Shown: positions 41,255 to 50,890 of the stretch, one piece after another
Layout: every line of letters begins with the position of its first letter
Numbering within the stretch: the first letter of the stretch is position 1
From: Megaustenia siamemsis
Taxonomy: Eukaryota > Mollusca > Gastropoda > Stylommatophora > Ariophantidae
DNA: 64,000 bases
Direction of reading: 5' to 3'
NCBI GenBank assembly: GCA_032433765.1
Contig: JAVIAB010000160.1
Coordinates: 38,342,223-38,406,222, forward strand
Notes under the pieces: generated by a model
Databases searched by the model: none
Told to the model about the DNA's origin: nothing
What the model saw: the letters and a program-made list of their open reading frames with translations, nothing else
Translations under genes and position numbers: made by a program

Positions 41255-41970
41255 TCATGTTGGTGTCGACACCACACGGAAAGCGGCAGTTATCGGTTAT
41301 AAGTCATTCTGTATTGACACCCACATTGGTAAAGCTGCTACCACCTTCGACAGTGTTTCTATGCGTGTTTGGCAAAACAGCAAATTGACAATTAAATCAG
41401 TATTTCTAGGCATGTTTGGCAAAACAGGAAACTGACAATTAAAACAAAGACCGCAGTTTACAATGCCTGCATCATTAGTATCCTAGTATCTTCTTGTACG
41501 GCAGCGAATCTTGGACAACTTATGCAAAACAGGAGAGAAGGATAAATGCATTCCATATGCGATGTCTGAGCTATATTCTTGGTTATCATCTGGAAGGATA
41601 AAGTGACAAACGTGGAGGTCATGACTCGCACAGGCCTCCCGAACGTCATACACGCTGCTCAAACAACGTAGGTTACGCTGGCTTGGCCACGTACACAGTA
41701 TGAAAGATGGCCGCATATCAAAAGATATAATCTATGGGCAACTAGCAGATAGGAAAAGAACTAGGGGGCGCCCAAAACTTCGATTTATAGACGTGTGTAA
41801 ACATGACATGAAGACTCTGAACATAAACCCTGCAGCCTGGGAAGACATAGCTGCAGACCGCAATCTCTGGAAACACACTCTAAAGCTCAAACTGAAACAA
41901 GAAGCAGAAAGAATCATAGAAAAAGAGAATACACGGCGAAAAAGAAGAAGAAAAAAAAAACATTTCTAGG
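41255..41970 (+). mobile_element. Truncated LINE 3' end (family E)
   Basis: Reads DTHIGKAATTFDSVSMRVWQ, TKTAVYNACIISILLYGSES, RINAFHMRCLSYILG, then EVMTRTGLPNVIHA, LKQRRLRWLGHVHSMKDGRI, DRKRTRGRPKLRFIDVCKHD and NPAAWEDIAADRNLWKH. It ends in a basic tail and (GAA)n/A-run at 41936-41963. A ~43-bp duplication (GTTTGGCAAAACAG...GACAATTAAA, at 41369 and 41412) and two frameshifts disrupt it. The last 89 codons (41700-41969) are still open. Confidence 0.85.
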
Positions 41971-42404
41971 AGCACTGCAAAATGCATAGTCAAATATGAC
42001 TGATGGAGGCTAATACTATCGCGACGCTCTAACAGAACGTACAAATCTATCATTGTAATCTAACATTTATTCTGAGTGTTGTATCTTGATGGGGACCTGA
42101 GAATGTAATTTTCTTATTGATATCAGAGGCGTAACATTATAGGAAAGGCGTTGAGATTTGATAGTTATAGATAATGCACAGTGATAAGGAAGAGGGTGAC
42201 GATATATAAGAGTAACGTCCTTGTGACCAATGACTGTAGGCGCGCACCTTGTGATAGCGAGGTAGACAGATTGCCATCTTGCTTCCAAATGCTGTGGCCT
42301 GGTATGGTGACATTATAGGAGGTGTGTGAAAACTGTCCGAGCTGCGCCAAATGGACATACGTAGGAGGCATATTGGTGTCACATATCACGACATAGGTAT
42401 AAAT
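41971..42404. other. Unassigned ~430 bp
   Basis: Overlapping minus-strand frames of 73-87 codons show no recognisable motif. No element signature. Confidence 0.3.
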
Positions 42405-43212
42405 CATCAATATTATCATCAAGTACATGCCTGCTAGAGCCGCGATAGCTCAGTGGTTAGTGAACTGGACTACAAATGACAAGGGGTAGGTTCGATCCCA
42501 AACGACGGCTTCCGGTCCACCCAGCCTTAAAATGGGTACCGGATTTTTTCTGGGAAAGTAAAGCAGCACGGGCGTAATACCGACCACATTACCCCAAAAA
42601 TCATGTGCCGAAGGTCTGTAAGGTGATATAGGGTCACTAACACCATATTTCCCTATCCGCCACTTGGCGTGACGGGGGTACTTTACTTTTTTTTTTTTTT
42701 ACATGCCTGCTAGTGTAGGTGATTATGTCTTTCCACAACTCTCGATCTCGAAAGATATTTTTCATTTCTGTTGTTGACGTGCCAAGACATTTTCTAAAGC
42801 TATATGGTATCTTTTCTCTTTGCTTCTCTCTATCTCTTCGTCACCTCAATTTTCCCAGTTGTTACAATATATTCCAGCTGTTCTCTTCTCATTACATGGC
42901 CAAAAAAATGATGATCGTTTTTTTCCTAATATTGGAAATTAGCTCTCTTTTTGCTTTGTCCGTTTTCAGAACGTTATCATTATTCTTCTTATCTGTCCAT
43001 GGTATTGTCAATGATTCACATCCATATGTTAAAACTGGTTCTAGATAACATTTCAGAGCTCTTTTTCTTGTTTTCATCATCAAAAATGGATTGCACAGGA
43101 TCGTCCTCATATTTTTAGAAAGCTGCTTTTGCCTGAGCCATTCTGCATCTCACCTCTGTTGTACATCTACCATCTGAGGTTAACATTATATCCAGATATT
43201 TAAATTCATTTA
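42405..43212 (-). mobile_element. Truncated LINE 3' end, family B, split by SINE-1
   Basis: Minus strand from 43212: HVNEFKYLDIMLTSDGRCTT, EVRCRMAQAKAAF, MKTRKRALKCYLEPVLTYGC, ESLTIPWTDKKN, LISNIRKKTIIIFLAM, EYIVTTGKIEV, LSRSRVVERHN. The last ~30 bp and the (ATG)-type tail (42405-42436) are separated from the rest by the SINE at 42438-42700. The sequence resumes after it with no loss other than the 13-bp target duplication. Confidence 0.85.
42425..42713 (+). mobile_element. SINE-1, full length, nested in a LINE, 13-bp target duplication
   Basis: The perfect 13-bp direct repeat ACATGCCTGCTAG flanks it at 42425-42437 and 42701-42713. The A box TAGCTCAGTGG and B box GGTTCGATCCC are intact. It ends GGGGGTACTTTAC followed by about 15 T. 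The host sequence is the 3' end of a family B LINE, so the SINE is younger than that LINE. Confidence 0.95.
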
Positions 43213-43214
43213 CA

Positions 43215-43452
43215 TGGGACTGTTTGGTCTCTAGGCAAGACGCCGGTGCCGAGACAGAGGGGTTGTGAGTTCAAATACCTGCTGAACTAGTTGCGATTTC
43301 TATTTATAATTTCTCTGAGAGGCAGTCATCCCTGGTCTGTGCGACTAGGCCCACGGATGCCGTGGAAAAAGATATTAACATGCACAATTTAATTCCTAGT
43401 CTCTAGGGACTTTACCAAAGGTGAAAGTTGGCGAAGGCAAAAAAAAAAAAAG
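43215..43452 (+). mobile_element. tRNA-headed SINE, family 7, poly(A) tail
   Basis: Head TGGTCTCTAGGCAAGACGCC with B-box-like GGTTGTGAGTTCAAATACC. The body ends CTCTAGGGACTTTACC, GTGAAAGTTGGCGAAGGC, then 13 A. The last blocks are shared with the SINE at 38395. It separates the LINE B segment on its left from related LINE DNA at 43495-43615. Confidence 0.65.
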
Positions 43453-43494
43453 TGTCTATCACCTGTTCCGCTATATTGTTACTGTTTCTGCAAT

Positions 43495-43620
43495 ACTGTT
43501 CAAACTTGTATTGATGTGCATTGCGGCGATGTCCTTTTCTTTGTATCTACCATTACTTCTGTCTTTTTGTGATTGAGGCTGAGTCCTTTATTTTTGCTTT
43601 CCTTCATCAATGTTGCTATA
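43495..43620 (-). mobile_element. LINE fragment, post-RT linker
   Basis: Minus strand: ATLMKESKNKGLSLNHKKTE, VMVDTKKRTSPQC. 'GL.LN.KKTEVM' directly follows the YADD region in non-LTR reverse transcriptases. It probably belongs to the same family B copy as 42405-43212, now separated by the SINE at 43215. Confidence 0.75.
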
Positions 43621-43990
43621 AATATACACCAGACAACGTGCATACATCCGGCCTCAAATAAGAGACCGGACATCCTTTCGTGATTGTTGCATGATGAAGC
43701 TCGTCCAAATGTCGCGAACAATGTGAGGATGTGTTATCAACAGAAACTTTGAGAAGTTCTGCAACAACTACCAGCCTGCAGCCCCGATCTGTCAGCACGT
43801 GACATTCGTCTGTTCGGCCTTAGACTCATTTCTAAAAGAACAACAATTCGACTCCGACGCAGACTCCATAGCCTCGATGACAAAATGTTTCAATGAGCAA
43901 CCAAAACTATTTTTCTGGGACGGCAACACAGTTTATATGCAGTCGAGTACGAAAATATCACATACACTCGTAATTTATAAAATGAATAAA
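43616..43990 (+). pseudogene. mariner-type transposase, C-terminal remnant
   Basis: Frame 1 reads HPASNKRPDILS, a stop, LLHDEARPNVANNV (HDEARP at 43690-43707), a second stop, EVLQQLPACSPDLSARDIRL FG (SPDLSARD at 43780-43803). After a frameshift it reads FLKEQQFDSDADSIASM and FNEQPKLFFWDG. These match the HDNARPH and SPDLAPSDYHLFG blocks of mariner/Tc1-type transposases, which hold the second and third catalytic aspartates. They are ~35 residues apart here, as in the D,D34D group. The open minus-strand frame across this DNA is a shadow. No terminal inverted repeat was found. Confidence 0.8.
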
Positions 43991-44284
43991 ACAAAATAAT
44001 GAACGAGATAACAGCTCAGGAGTGCACAATTAAGAGTAATAATATCACACAATAGATATCAAACATGTAATATGTTGCTTCATATTAGACACACTTTTTG
44101 CTGTACTGAATGTTGATAAATTGGGGTGGGGGGGGGAAGAGGTGATTCGTCATGTCTTTCCGAGCGTGTATCTAAACGATGCAAGAACGAGCGTGAAACC
44201 CTATAGCTGATATCAACAAATATCATTATCTTCTCTTTGTGTCCTTGGCTGAAGGTCGATAAAGCAGTACGATACGCCCTGTAG
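43991..44284. other. Spacer
   Basis: Contains a G9 run near 44135. No feature recognised. Confidence 0.3.
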
Positions 44285-44912
44285 TGCAAAAGTGAAGAAC
44301 TTGAAATTGTAACAAACTATAAATATCTGGGATCTGCAGTAACTAACAATGGAGACTGCCAGACAGAGATCAAAAGGTAGCAACTCAAACACAAAAATTA
44401 AACGTTGTGAAAATCGTGTGCCACAATGGCAGATGGCAGTAACATTATAATTACTGAGTACATGTGTCTTCCCGATACCAGCATGTGGTTGTGAATCATG
44501 GACAATCTCGCAAACAACAAGGAAGAAAATCGATTCATTTTAACAAAAACGCTTCAGAAAAATCATTAAAACACTGGATAATTGAAAAGGGCAATGAAGA
44601 CATTAAAAGACTTGAACATTGAAAAAAAGAACTGGCTTATAATCACAATTCTACAGAGGAAATCAAAATACTATGACAACGTGAACAAGACACAGTGGGC
44701 TGGAAAGAACAATAATAGAAGGCATAGTTCCTAGACTACGAAACAGGGGCAAACCAAGAAGACGATGGTTTCAAGACAACAAAGAGATCTTGAAGATGAC
44801 AACAAAAGAAGTGGGAGATCTGACGGCAAGAGACAGAGATTCTTTCAGACGATCTGTGATGAATGCAACGTTCTACAACGGACTTGTGATCTGATGATGA
44901 TGATGATGTAGT
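44285..44912 (+). mobile_element. Truncated LINE 3' end, family C
   Basis: Reads EELEIVTNYKYLGSAVTNNG, then FPIPACGCESWTIS, KTLKDLNIEKKNWLI, RTIIEGIVPRLRNRGKPRRR, WFQDNKEILKMTTKEVGDLT, ARDRDSFRRSVMNATFYNGL and (ATG)5 (44895-44912). Frameshifts occur in the middle. It is the counterpart of 31640-32250. Confidence 0.85.
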
Positions 44913-45082
44913 GCAATAGTACAATAGCTACATCTGAAATGTACAGCTGTCTAAAATATGGCAAACACTGTAATCACTGTCTTCATTGTTCTTTACCAGC
45001 TTGACCATTGGTCTAATTCTCTCCACTTTCTCTTCTCAGAGTCTACAACATCATACATCTTATGGTGGTTTCTGGATCGTAG
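44913..45082. other. Spacer
   Basis: Nothing recognised. Confidence 0.3.
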
Positions 45083-45437
45083 TACCTAGCTTCTGGGGCC
45101 TCGGTAGCCGAGTTGAGAAAACCATCCGACAGAGCTACCGACGTTCGGACAACCCGTGTTCGATTCCCGTTGGAAGCAGTGTGAACTGTACTCCTGGTTA
45201 GAAAAAAATATCCTCGCGGTCGACCCAGCTGCTTGCAGAAATGGGTACCAGGGTATTATTGTGAGGAAAGTTAGGCATATCACCTCGCGCGTGAGTTTAG
45301 ATGCTTGAAGCGACACTATCCAGAAGTCTCCGAACACTTCGGGATAGACGACCGAGCACATATGGGTGAAAAATTCGCGTTCTAAGACGTCGATTTAAGT
45401 CTCGTATTTGAGATACCTTTACCTTTACCCAGCTTCT
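45083..45437 (+). mobile_element. tRNA-Leu-like SINE, family 4, with target duplication
   Basis: Flanked by TACCTAGCTTCT (45083-45094) and TACCCAGCTTCT (45426-45437), one mismatch. The head GCCTCGGTAGCCGAGTTGAG and B box CCGTGTTCGATTCCCGTTGG (near 45155) look like a class II (long variable arm) tRNA. The core GAAATGGGTACCAGGG follows GACCCAGCTGCTTGCA. The 3' part, with GAAGTCTCCGAACACTTCGG, is repeated inverted at 63689-63812. Confidence 0.8.
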
Positions 45438-45494
45438 TTTTTCACCCACCCTTTATTATTATTATTTTATTACTAATTTAGTATTACTATTATT

Positions 45495-46115
45495 ATTAAA
45501 ACAGGAGAAATTTGAAACAAGTGCAACGCGTCAAATACTAGGGCACAATAATAACATCAGACGGAGATGCACCACAGAAATAAAAATCAGAATAGCATAG
45601 GAAAAAATAGCATTTCAGAAAATGAAAAATATCTTATGCCACAAATCAATGTCAATAGAAATGAGAAAGAGAGTTCATCGGTGCTAAAATAATACCAGTT
45701 TTAACCTATGGGAGCGAATCACAGACAGTGGACAAACAAATGAAAAGACGATTAGAGGCCACAGAGATGGGATTTCTCAGAAGAATGTTGAAAGTTCCCT
45801 GGACAGCTAGATAGACCAATGTGGAAATTCTCAAAGAGGCCAACACAAAAAGGAAGCTCCTAAAAACAGCAGAAAGAAACAATCAACATTTTTCGGGCAT
45901 ATCATGAGAAGAGGAAAGTTGAGATACTTAGTTAAAACTGGCAAAATAAAATGAAAGAGAGATCGCGGACGACAAAGAGAGAAAATACTGGATGGCATGG
46001 TTTAATGGGATGGGAAAAAGTCAAAAACAGAACTGATACGATGCACTGTGGATAGAAGATTGTGGAAGGACATGATCGCCTCGCCAAACGGTATGGCACA
46101 TGATGATGATTATTA
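45495..46115 (+). mobile_element. Truncated LINE 3' end, family B subtype
   Basis: Contains RCTTEIKIRIA, a frameshifted KNILCHKSMSIEMRKRV, TYGSESQTVDKQMKRRLEA, RRMLKVPWTAR, KQSTFFGHIMRRGKLRYLVK, TGKIK*KRDRGRQREKILDG, RCTVDRRLWKDMIASP and (ATG)n then (TTA)n at 46101-46122. It is the longest copy of the subtype whose 3' end forms the sense half of the 19786-22143 insertion. Confidence 0.82.
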
Positions 46116-46244
46116 TTATTCTTATAGCTTCAAGCTTATATTAATTACCGATGAAGCACTAGTTACAAACGAGCCGCGGTATCTAAGAACTTTCATTCCG
46201 AAACATCAGATTTTGGTACATTGTTGAACATCATCATGCAGATT

Positions 46245-46497
46245 TCATCATTCGCTTCTTTAGCAGACTTCATCATCATTTTTTTGGCCATGTAATGAGA
46301 AGAGAACAACTGGGAAAATTGAGGGGCGAAGAGATTGAGGGAAGCAAAGAGAAAAGATACCACACAGCTTAAGAGAATGGCTTGGCAGAAGGTCAACAAC
46401 AGAAATGATAAATAACTGTCGTGATCGAAAGTTGTGGAGAGACATGATCACCTACGCCAGCAAGTCCGGTACTTGATGATGATGATGATGATTCATC
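46245..46497 (+). mobile_element. Truncated LINE 3' end, family B
   Basis: Reads FFGHVMRREQLGKLRGEEIE, GSKEKRYHTA*ENGLAEGQQ (frameshifted), DRKLWRDMITYASKSGT and (ATG)n (46475-46491). The 24-bp segment encoding EYIVTTG seen in other copies is deleted here. Confidence 0.8.
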
Positions 46498-46857
46498 CGA
46501 TACTCTCTACAATCACAGTTCCCTCGCACTTTCCTCGGTCGTTACCAGCTTTAGTTTATCCCCTTACACACCACCAGCACAAAGACAATTAATAATCAAT
46601 ACCATTGGGTTGATGCGTGCTCAGACCTGTGACTAACATGTTATAATTATATAATAATTAATTATTTTTCTTAATGATGGGGCCAGTGATTAATCTCCAC
46701 TTTTTTTTTAAAGGCACGTTTATTTTTTTGAAGTAACAGATGAATCTCAATTTTAAATGAATGTTCCAGTACGATTATTTCCCATACATCACAACTAGAA
46801 AAAAGAAGCATGCATTTCCGCAATGAATGAACTATATAGTTCTTTATTTTCTTTAGC
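46498..46857. other. Unassigned ~360 bp
   Basis: AT-rich, nothing recognised. Confidence 0.3.
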
Positions 46858-47920
46858 GATCAACATCTGAGATACACTGAATCAACTTCTGAGATATATT
46901 CAATCAACTTCTGAGATACACTCAATAAACTTCTGAGATACACTCAATCAACTTCTGAGATGCATTCAATAAACTTCTGAGATACACTGAATCAACTTCT
47001 GAGATACATTCAATAAACTTCTGAGATACACTCAATCAACTTCTGAGATACACTCAATAAACTTCTGAGATACACAGAATCAACATCTGAGATACATTCA
47101 ATCAACTTCTGAGATACACTCAATAAACTTCTGAGATACACTCAATCAACTTCTGAGATACACTCAATAAACTTCTGTGATACACTGAATCAACATCTGA
47201 GATACATTCAATCAACTTCTGAGATACACTCAATAAACTTCTGAGATACACTCAATCAACTTCTGAGATACGCTCAATAAACTTCTGTGATACACTGAAT
47301 CAACATTTGAGATACACTCAATAAACTTCTGTGATACACTGAATCAACATCTGAGATACATTCAATCAACTTCTGAGATACACTCAATAAACTTCTGAGA
47401 TACACTCAATCAACTTCTGAGATACGCTCAATAAACTTCTGTGATACACTGAATCAACATTTGAGATACACTCAAGCAACTTCTGAAGATACACTCAAGC
47501 AACTTCTGAGATACACGCAATCAACTTCTGTGATACACTCAATCAACGTCTGAGATACACTGAATCAACATCTGAGATACACTCAATAAACTTCTGAAGA
47601 AACACTCAAGCAACTTCTGACGATACACTCAAGCAACTTCTGAGATACACGCAATCAACATCTGAGATACACTCAATCAACTTCTGAGATACACTCAATC
47701 AGCATCTGAGATACACTCAATCAGCATCTGAGATACACTCAATCAACTTCTGAGATACACTCAATCAGCATCTGAGATACACTCAATCAACTTCTGAGAT
47801 ACACTGAATCAACTTCTGAGATACACTCAATCAACTTCTGCGATACACTCAATCAACTTCTGAGATACACTGAATCAACATCTGAGATACATTCATTCAA
47901 CGTCTGCAACATACTCAAAC
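46858..47920 (+). repeat. 23-bp minisatellite (~46 units)
   Basis: The unit contains CAATCAACTTCTGAGATACA. Alternating AATCAAC/AATAAAC and CTTCTG/CATCTG variants form longer blocks of 3-5 units that recur (for example 47155-47240 and 47285-47370). Two units near 47480 and 47600 carry an extra A (CTGAAGATACAC). Confidence 0.96.
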
Positions 47921-48370
47921 CACAGGCAGCTATAGAGAAGACGAGAGCTCAGAATGGAAAACTCAGGAAAACACCCAACTATCATTTTCAGGTTTGCCAG
48001 TAGGGACTGTTGTGCGTAGATTTTTATAGCTCGCATAACTGTAAACGTAACACTAGTTGGGGTTTTCCCGAGTTTACCATCCTGCCCACTGGCCTGTCTC
48101 TACAGATGGTTATCTTCCAAACCGACATCGGTCATCGATAGGACAGTGTCCTAGAAGCCTTCACTGATACTATTCCATGCAGTGTTTATTCTACGAAATA
48201 TATTTCCATTCTTTCTTTGTTTAGATGAGGCTACAATTATGAAGAATATTTTTTAAGAGTCCAGTAGTTACAGACTTGTACTGAAAAATTCCAGGTTAAA
48301 AAATATGTTGTTCTCAAAGAGATAACTACCAATCTTCAATTGTTATCTTTATTCTCTGCCTGATGTGTTC
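47921..48370. other. Unassigned ~450 bp
   Basis: No gene or element recognised. Confidence 0.3.
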
Positions 48371-48393
48371 GCTCTCTCTCTCTCTTTCTCTCG

Positions 48394-48436
<43 letters not shown>
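48371..48436 (+). repeat. (CT)n microsatellite
   Basis: CT dinucleotides with a few TTTC and GCA interruptions. Confidence 0.95.
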
Positions 48437-48440
<4 letters not shown>

Positions 48441-48520
48441 ACACAAATTTTAGTGACAATTCACAATGCATAATTGAAACTTCCGCCCCGTAAAAATTCT
48501 AACTGCTCACTTTTCTAAAT

Positions 48521-49300
48521 AAGTTGGAGAATAGGCAACTTAGGGAGGGACGGGTTAAGTTGAAGGATGGGCAACTTAGGGAGAGAAGGGTTAAGTTGAA
48601 GGATGGTCAACTTAGGGAGAGAAGGGTTAAGTTGAAGGATGGGCAACTTAGGAGGGAATGGTTAAGTTGAAGGATGGGCAACTTAGGGAGAGAAGGGTTA
48701 AGTTGGAGAATAGGCAACTTAGGGAGAGAAGGGTTAAGTTGGAGAATAGGCAACTTAGGGAGGGAAGGGTTAAGTTAGATAATAGGGAATTTAGAGAGGG
48801 AAGGGTTAAGTTAGAGAATAGGGAACTTAGAGAGAGAGGGGTTAAGTTGGAAAATAGGGAACTTAGAGAGAGTAGGGTTAAGTTAGAAAATAGAGAACTA
48901 AGAGAGGGAAGGGTTAAGTTAGAGAATAGGGAACTTAGAGAGGGAAGGGTTAAGTTAGAGAATAGGGAACTTAGGGAGAGAAGGGTTAAGTTAGAGAATA
49001 GGGAGCTTAGAGAGGAAGGGTTAAGTTCGAGAATAGGGAATATAGGTAGGGAAGATTTAAATTGGAGAATAAGGAACTTAGAGAGGGAAGGATTAAGTTG
49101 GAGAATATGGAACTTAGGGAGGGAAGGATTAAGTTGGAGAATAGGCAACTTAGGGAAGTAAGGTTTAAGTTGAAGGATGGGAACATAGGGAGGGAAGGGT
49201 TAAGTTGGAGGATGGGGAACTTAGGGAGGGAAGGGTTAAGTTGGAGAATAGGTAACTTAGGGAGGGAAGGGTTAAGGTAGAGGATGGGGAAATTAGAGAG
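48521..49300 (+). repeat. 36-bp purine-rich minisatellite (~21 units)
   Basis: The unit contains GTTAAGTTGGAGAATAGGGA and ACTTAGGGAGGGAAGG. A + frame encodes a charged VKLENRELREGR repeat through 48658-49161. It breaks where one unit has lost bases (49010-49020), and unit-to-unit changes are mostly amino-acid altering, so I do not treat it as coding. Confidence 0.95.
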
Positions 49301-49486
49301 AAGGACGAAATTCTATGAAGAATAAATTAGAGAGACAGGTGAACTTTGAGAATTGAGAAATTAGAGGGAAGGACGAAGTTAGTGGAAGGGAAAATGAGAG
49401 AGAAGGACGAAGATAGAAGAAGGGGAAAGGAGAGAGAAGGTTGACATTGGGGACTGGAAACTTTAACGAAGATTGTGAAATTGGAG
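49301..49486 (+). repeat. Degenerate transition between two arrays
   Basis: GAGAGAAGGACGAA-type words and GAAATTAGAG words, intermediate between the 36-bp and 35-bp units. Confidence 0.6.
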
Positions 49487-50650
49487 GATATGAATATTAA
49501 ACAACAAAAGTGAAGTTGGAGGAGATGAATCTTAAACAACAAAAGTGAAGTTGGAGGAGATGAATATTAAACAACAAAGTGAAGTTGGAGGAGATGAATC
49601 TTAAACAACAAAAGTGAAGTTGGAGGAGATGAATCTTAAACAACAAAAGTGAAGTTGGAGGAGATGAATATTAAACAACAAAAGTGAAGTTGGAGGAGAT
49701 GAATCTTAAACAACAAAAGTGAAGTTGGAGGAGATGAATCTTAAACAACAAAAGTGAAGTTGGAGGAGATGAATCTTAAACAACAAAAATGAATTTGGAG
49801 GAGATGAATCATAAACAACAAATGTGAAGTTGGAGGAGATGAATCTTAAACAACAAATGTGAAGTTGGAAGAGATGAATCTTAAACAACAAAAATGAATT
49901 TGGAGGAGATGAATCTTAAACAACAAATGTGAAGTTGGAGGAGATGAATCTTAAACAACAAAATGAATTTGGAGGAGATGAATCTTAAACAACAAATGTG
50001 AAGTTGGAGGAGATGAATCTTAAACAACAAATGTGAAGTTGGAGGAGATGAATCTTAAACAACAAAAGTGAAGTTGGAGGAGATGAATCTTAAACAACAA
50101 AAGTGAAGTTGGAGGAGATGATTCTTAAACAACAAATGTGAAGTTGGAGGAGATGAATCTTAAACAACAAATGTGAATTTTGAGGAGATTAATCTTAAAC
50201 AACAAAAGTGAAGTTGGAGGAGATGAATCTTAAACAACAAATGTGAAGTTGGAGGAGATGAATTTTAAACAACAAAAGTGAAGTTGGAGGAGATGAATCT
50301 TAAACAACAAATGTGAAGTTGGAGGAGATGAATTTTAAACAACAAAAGTGAAGTTGGAGGAGATGAATTTTAAACAACAAAAGTGAAGTTGGAGGAGATG
50401 AATTTTAAACAACAAAAGTGAAGTTGGGGGAGATGAATCTTAAACAACAAAAGTGAAGTTGGAGGAGATGAATCTTAAACAACAAAAGTGAAGTTGGAGG
50501 AGATGAATCTTAAACAACAAAAGTGAAGTTGGAGGAGATGAATTTTAAACAACAAAAGTGAAGTTGGAGGAGATGAATTTTAAACAACAAAAGTGAAGTT
50601 GGAGGAGATGAATCTTAAACAACAAATGTGAAGTTGGTGGGGACGAACGC
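49487..50650 (+). repeat. 35-bp minisatellite (~33 units)
   Basis: The unit contains GAAGTTGGAGGAGATGAATC and TTAAACAACAAAAGT. Common variants are AATGTG for AAGTG, GAATTTG for GAAGTTG, and ATTTT or ATATT for ATCTT. Two units have lost one A. Confidence 0.97.
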
Positions 50651-50803
50651 TAGAAATTGTAACCGATGAGGCGAATGAAATGTGGAGAGGGAAACTTTAA
50701 CTGTGGAGGTCAAGAAGATAACGATAATTTTATCAACAACGATAATATTATCACCAACGATAAAGTTATCAACATCAATAATGATGAATTCTTGTGCATG
50801 ATT

Positions 50804-50890
50804 GATGGTTATAAACGTTCGGTAAAGTACGAGACGATGGTTATAAACGTTCGGTAAAGTACGAGATGATGGTTATAAACGTTCGGTATG
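50804..50890 (+). repeat. 32-bp tandem repeat (~2.7 units)
   Basis: The unit contains GATGGTTATAAACGTTCGGT and AAAGTACGAGA. It sits inside an otherwise unassigned stretch. Confidence 0.85.

Noticed and set aside
41166..41435. 89-codon plus frame upstream of the family E LINE
   Set aside because: Its second half is LINE DNA out of frame and includes the 43-bp duplication; the first half shows no domain.
43616..43798. 60-codon minus-strand frame with a helix-turn-helix-like look
   Set aside because: The plus strand of the same DNA carries ordered mariner transposase motifs (HDEARP, SPDLSARD), which explain the sequence better.
48658..49161. Charged coiled-coil-like repeat protein VKLENRELREGR
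   Set aside because: The frame breaks inside the array and unit variation is mostly replacement; better explained as a 36-bp satellite.
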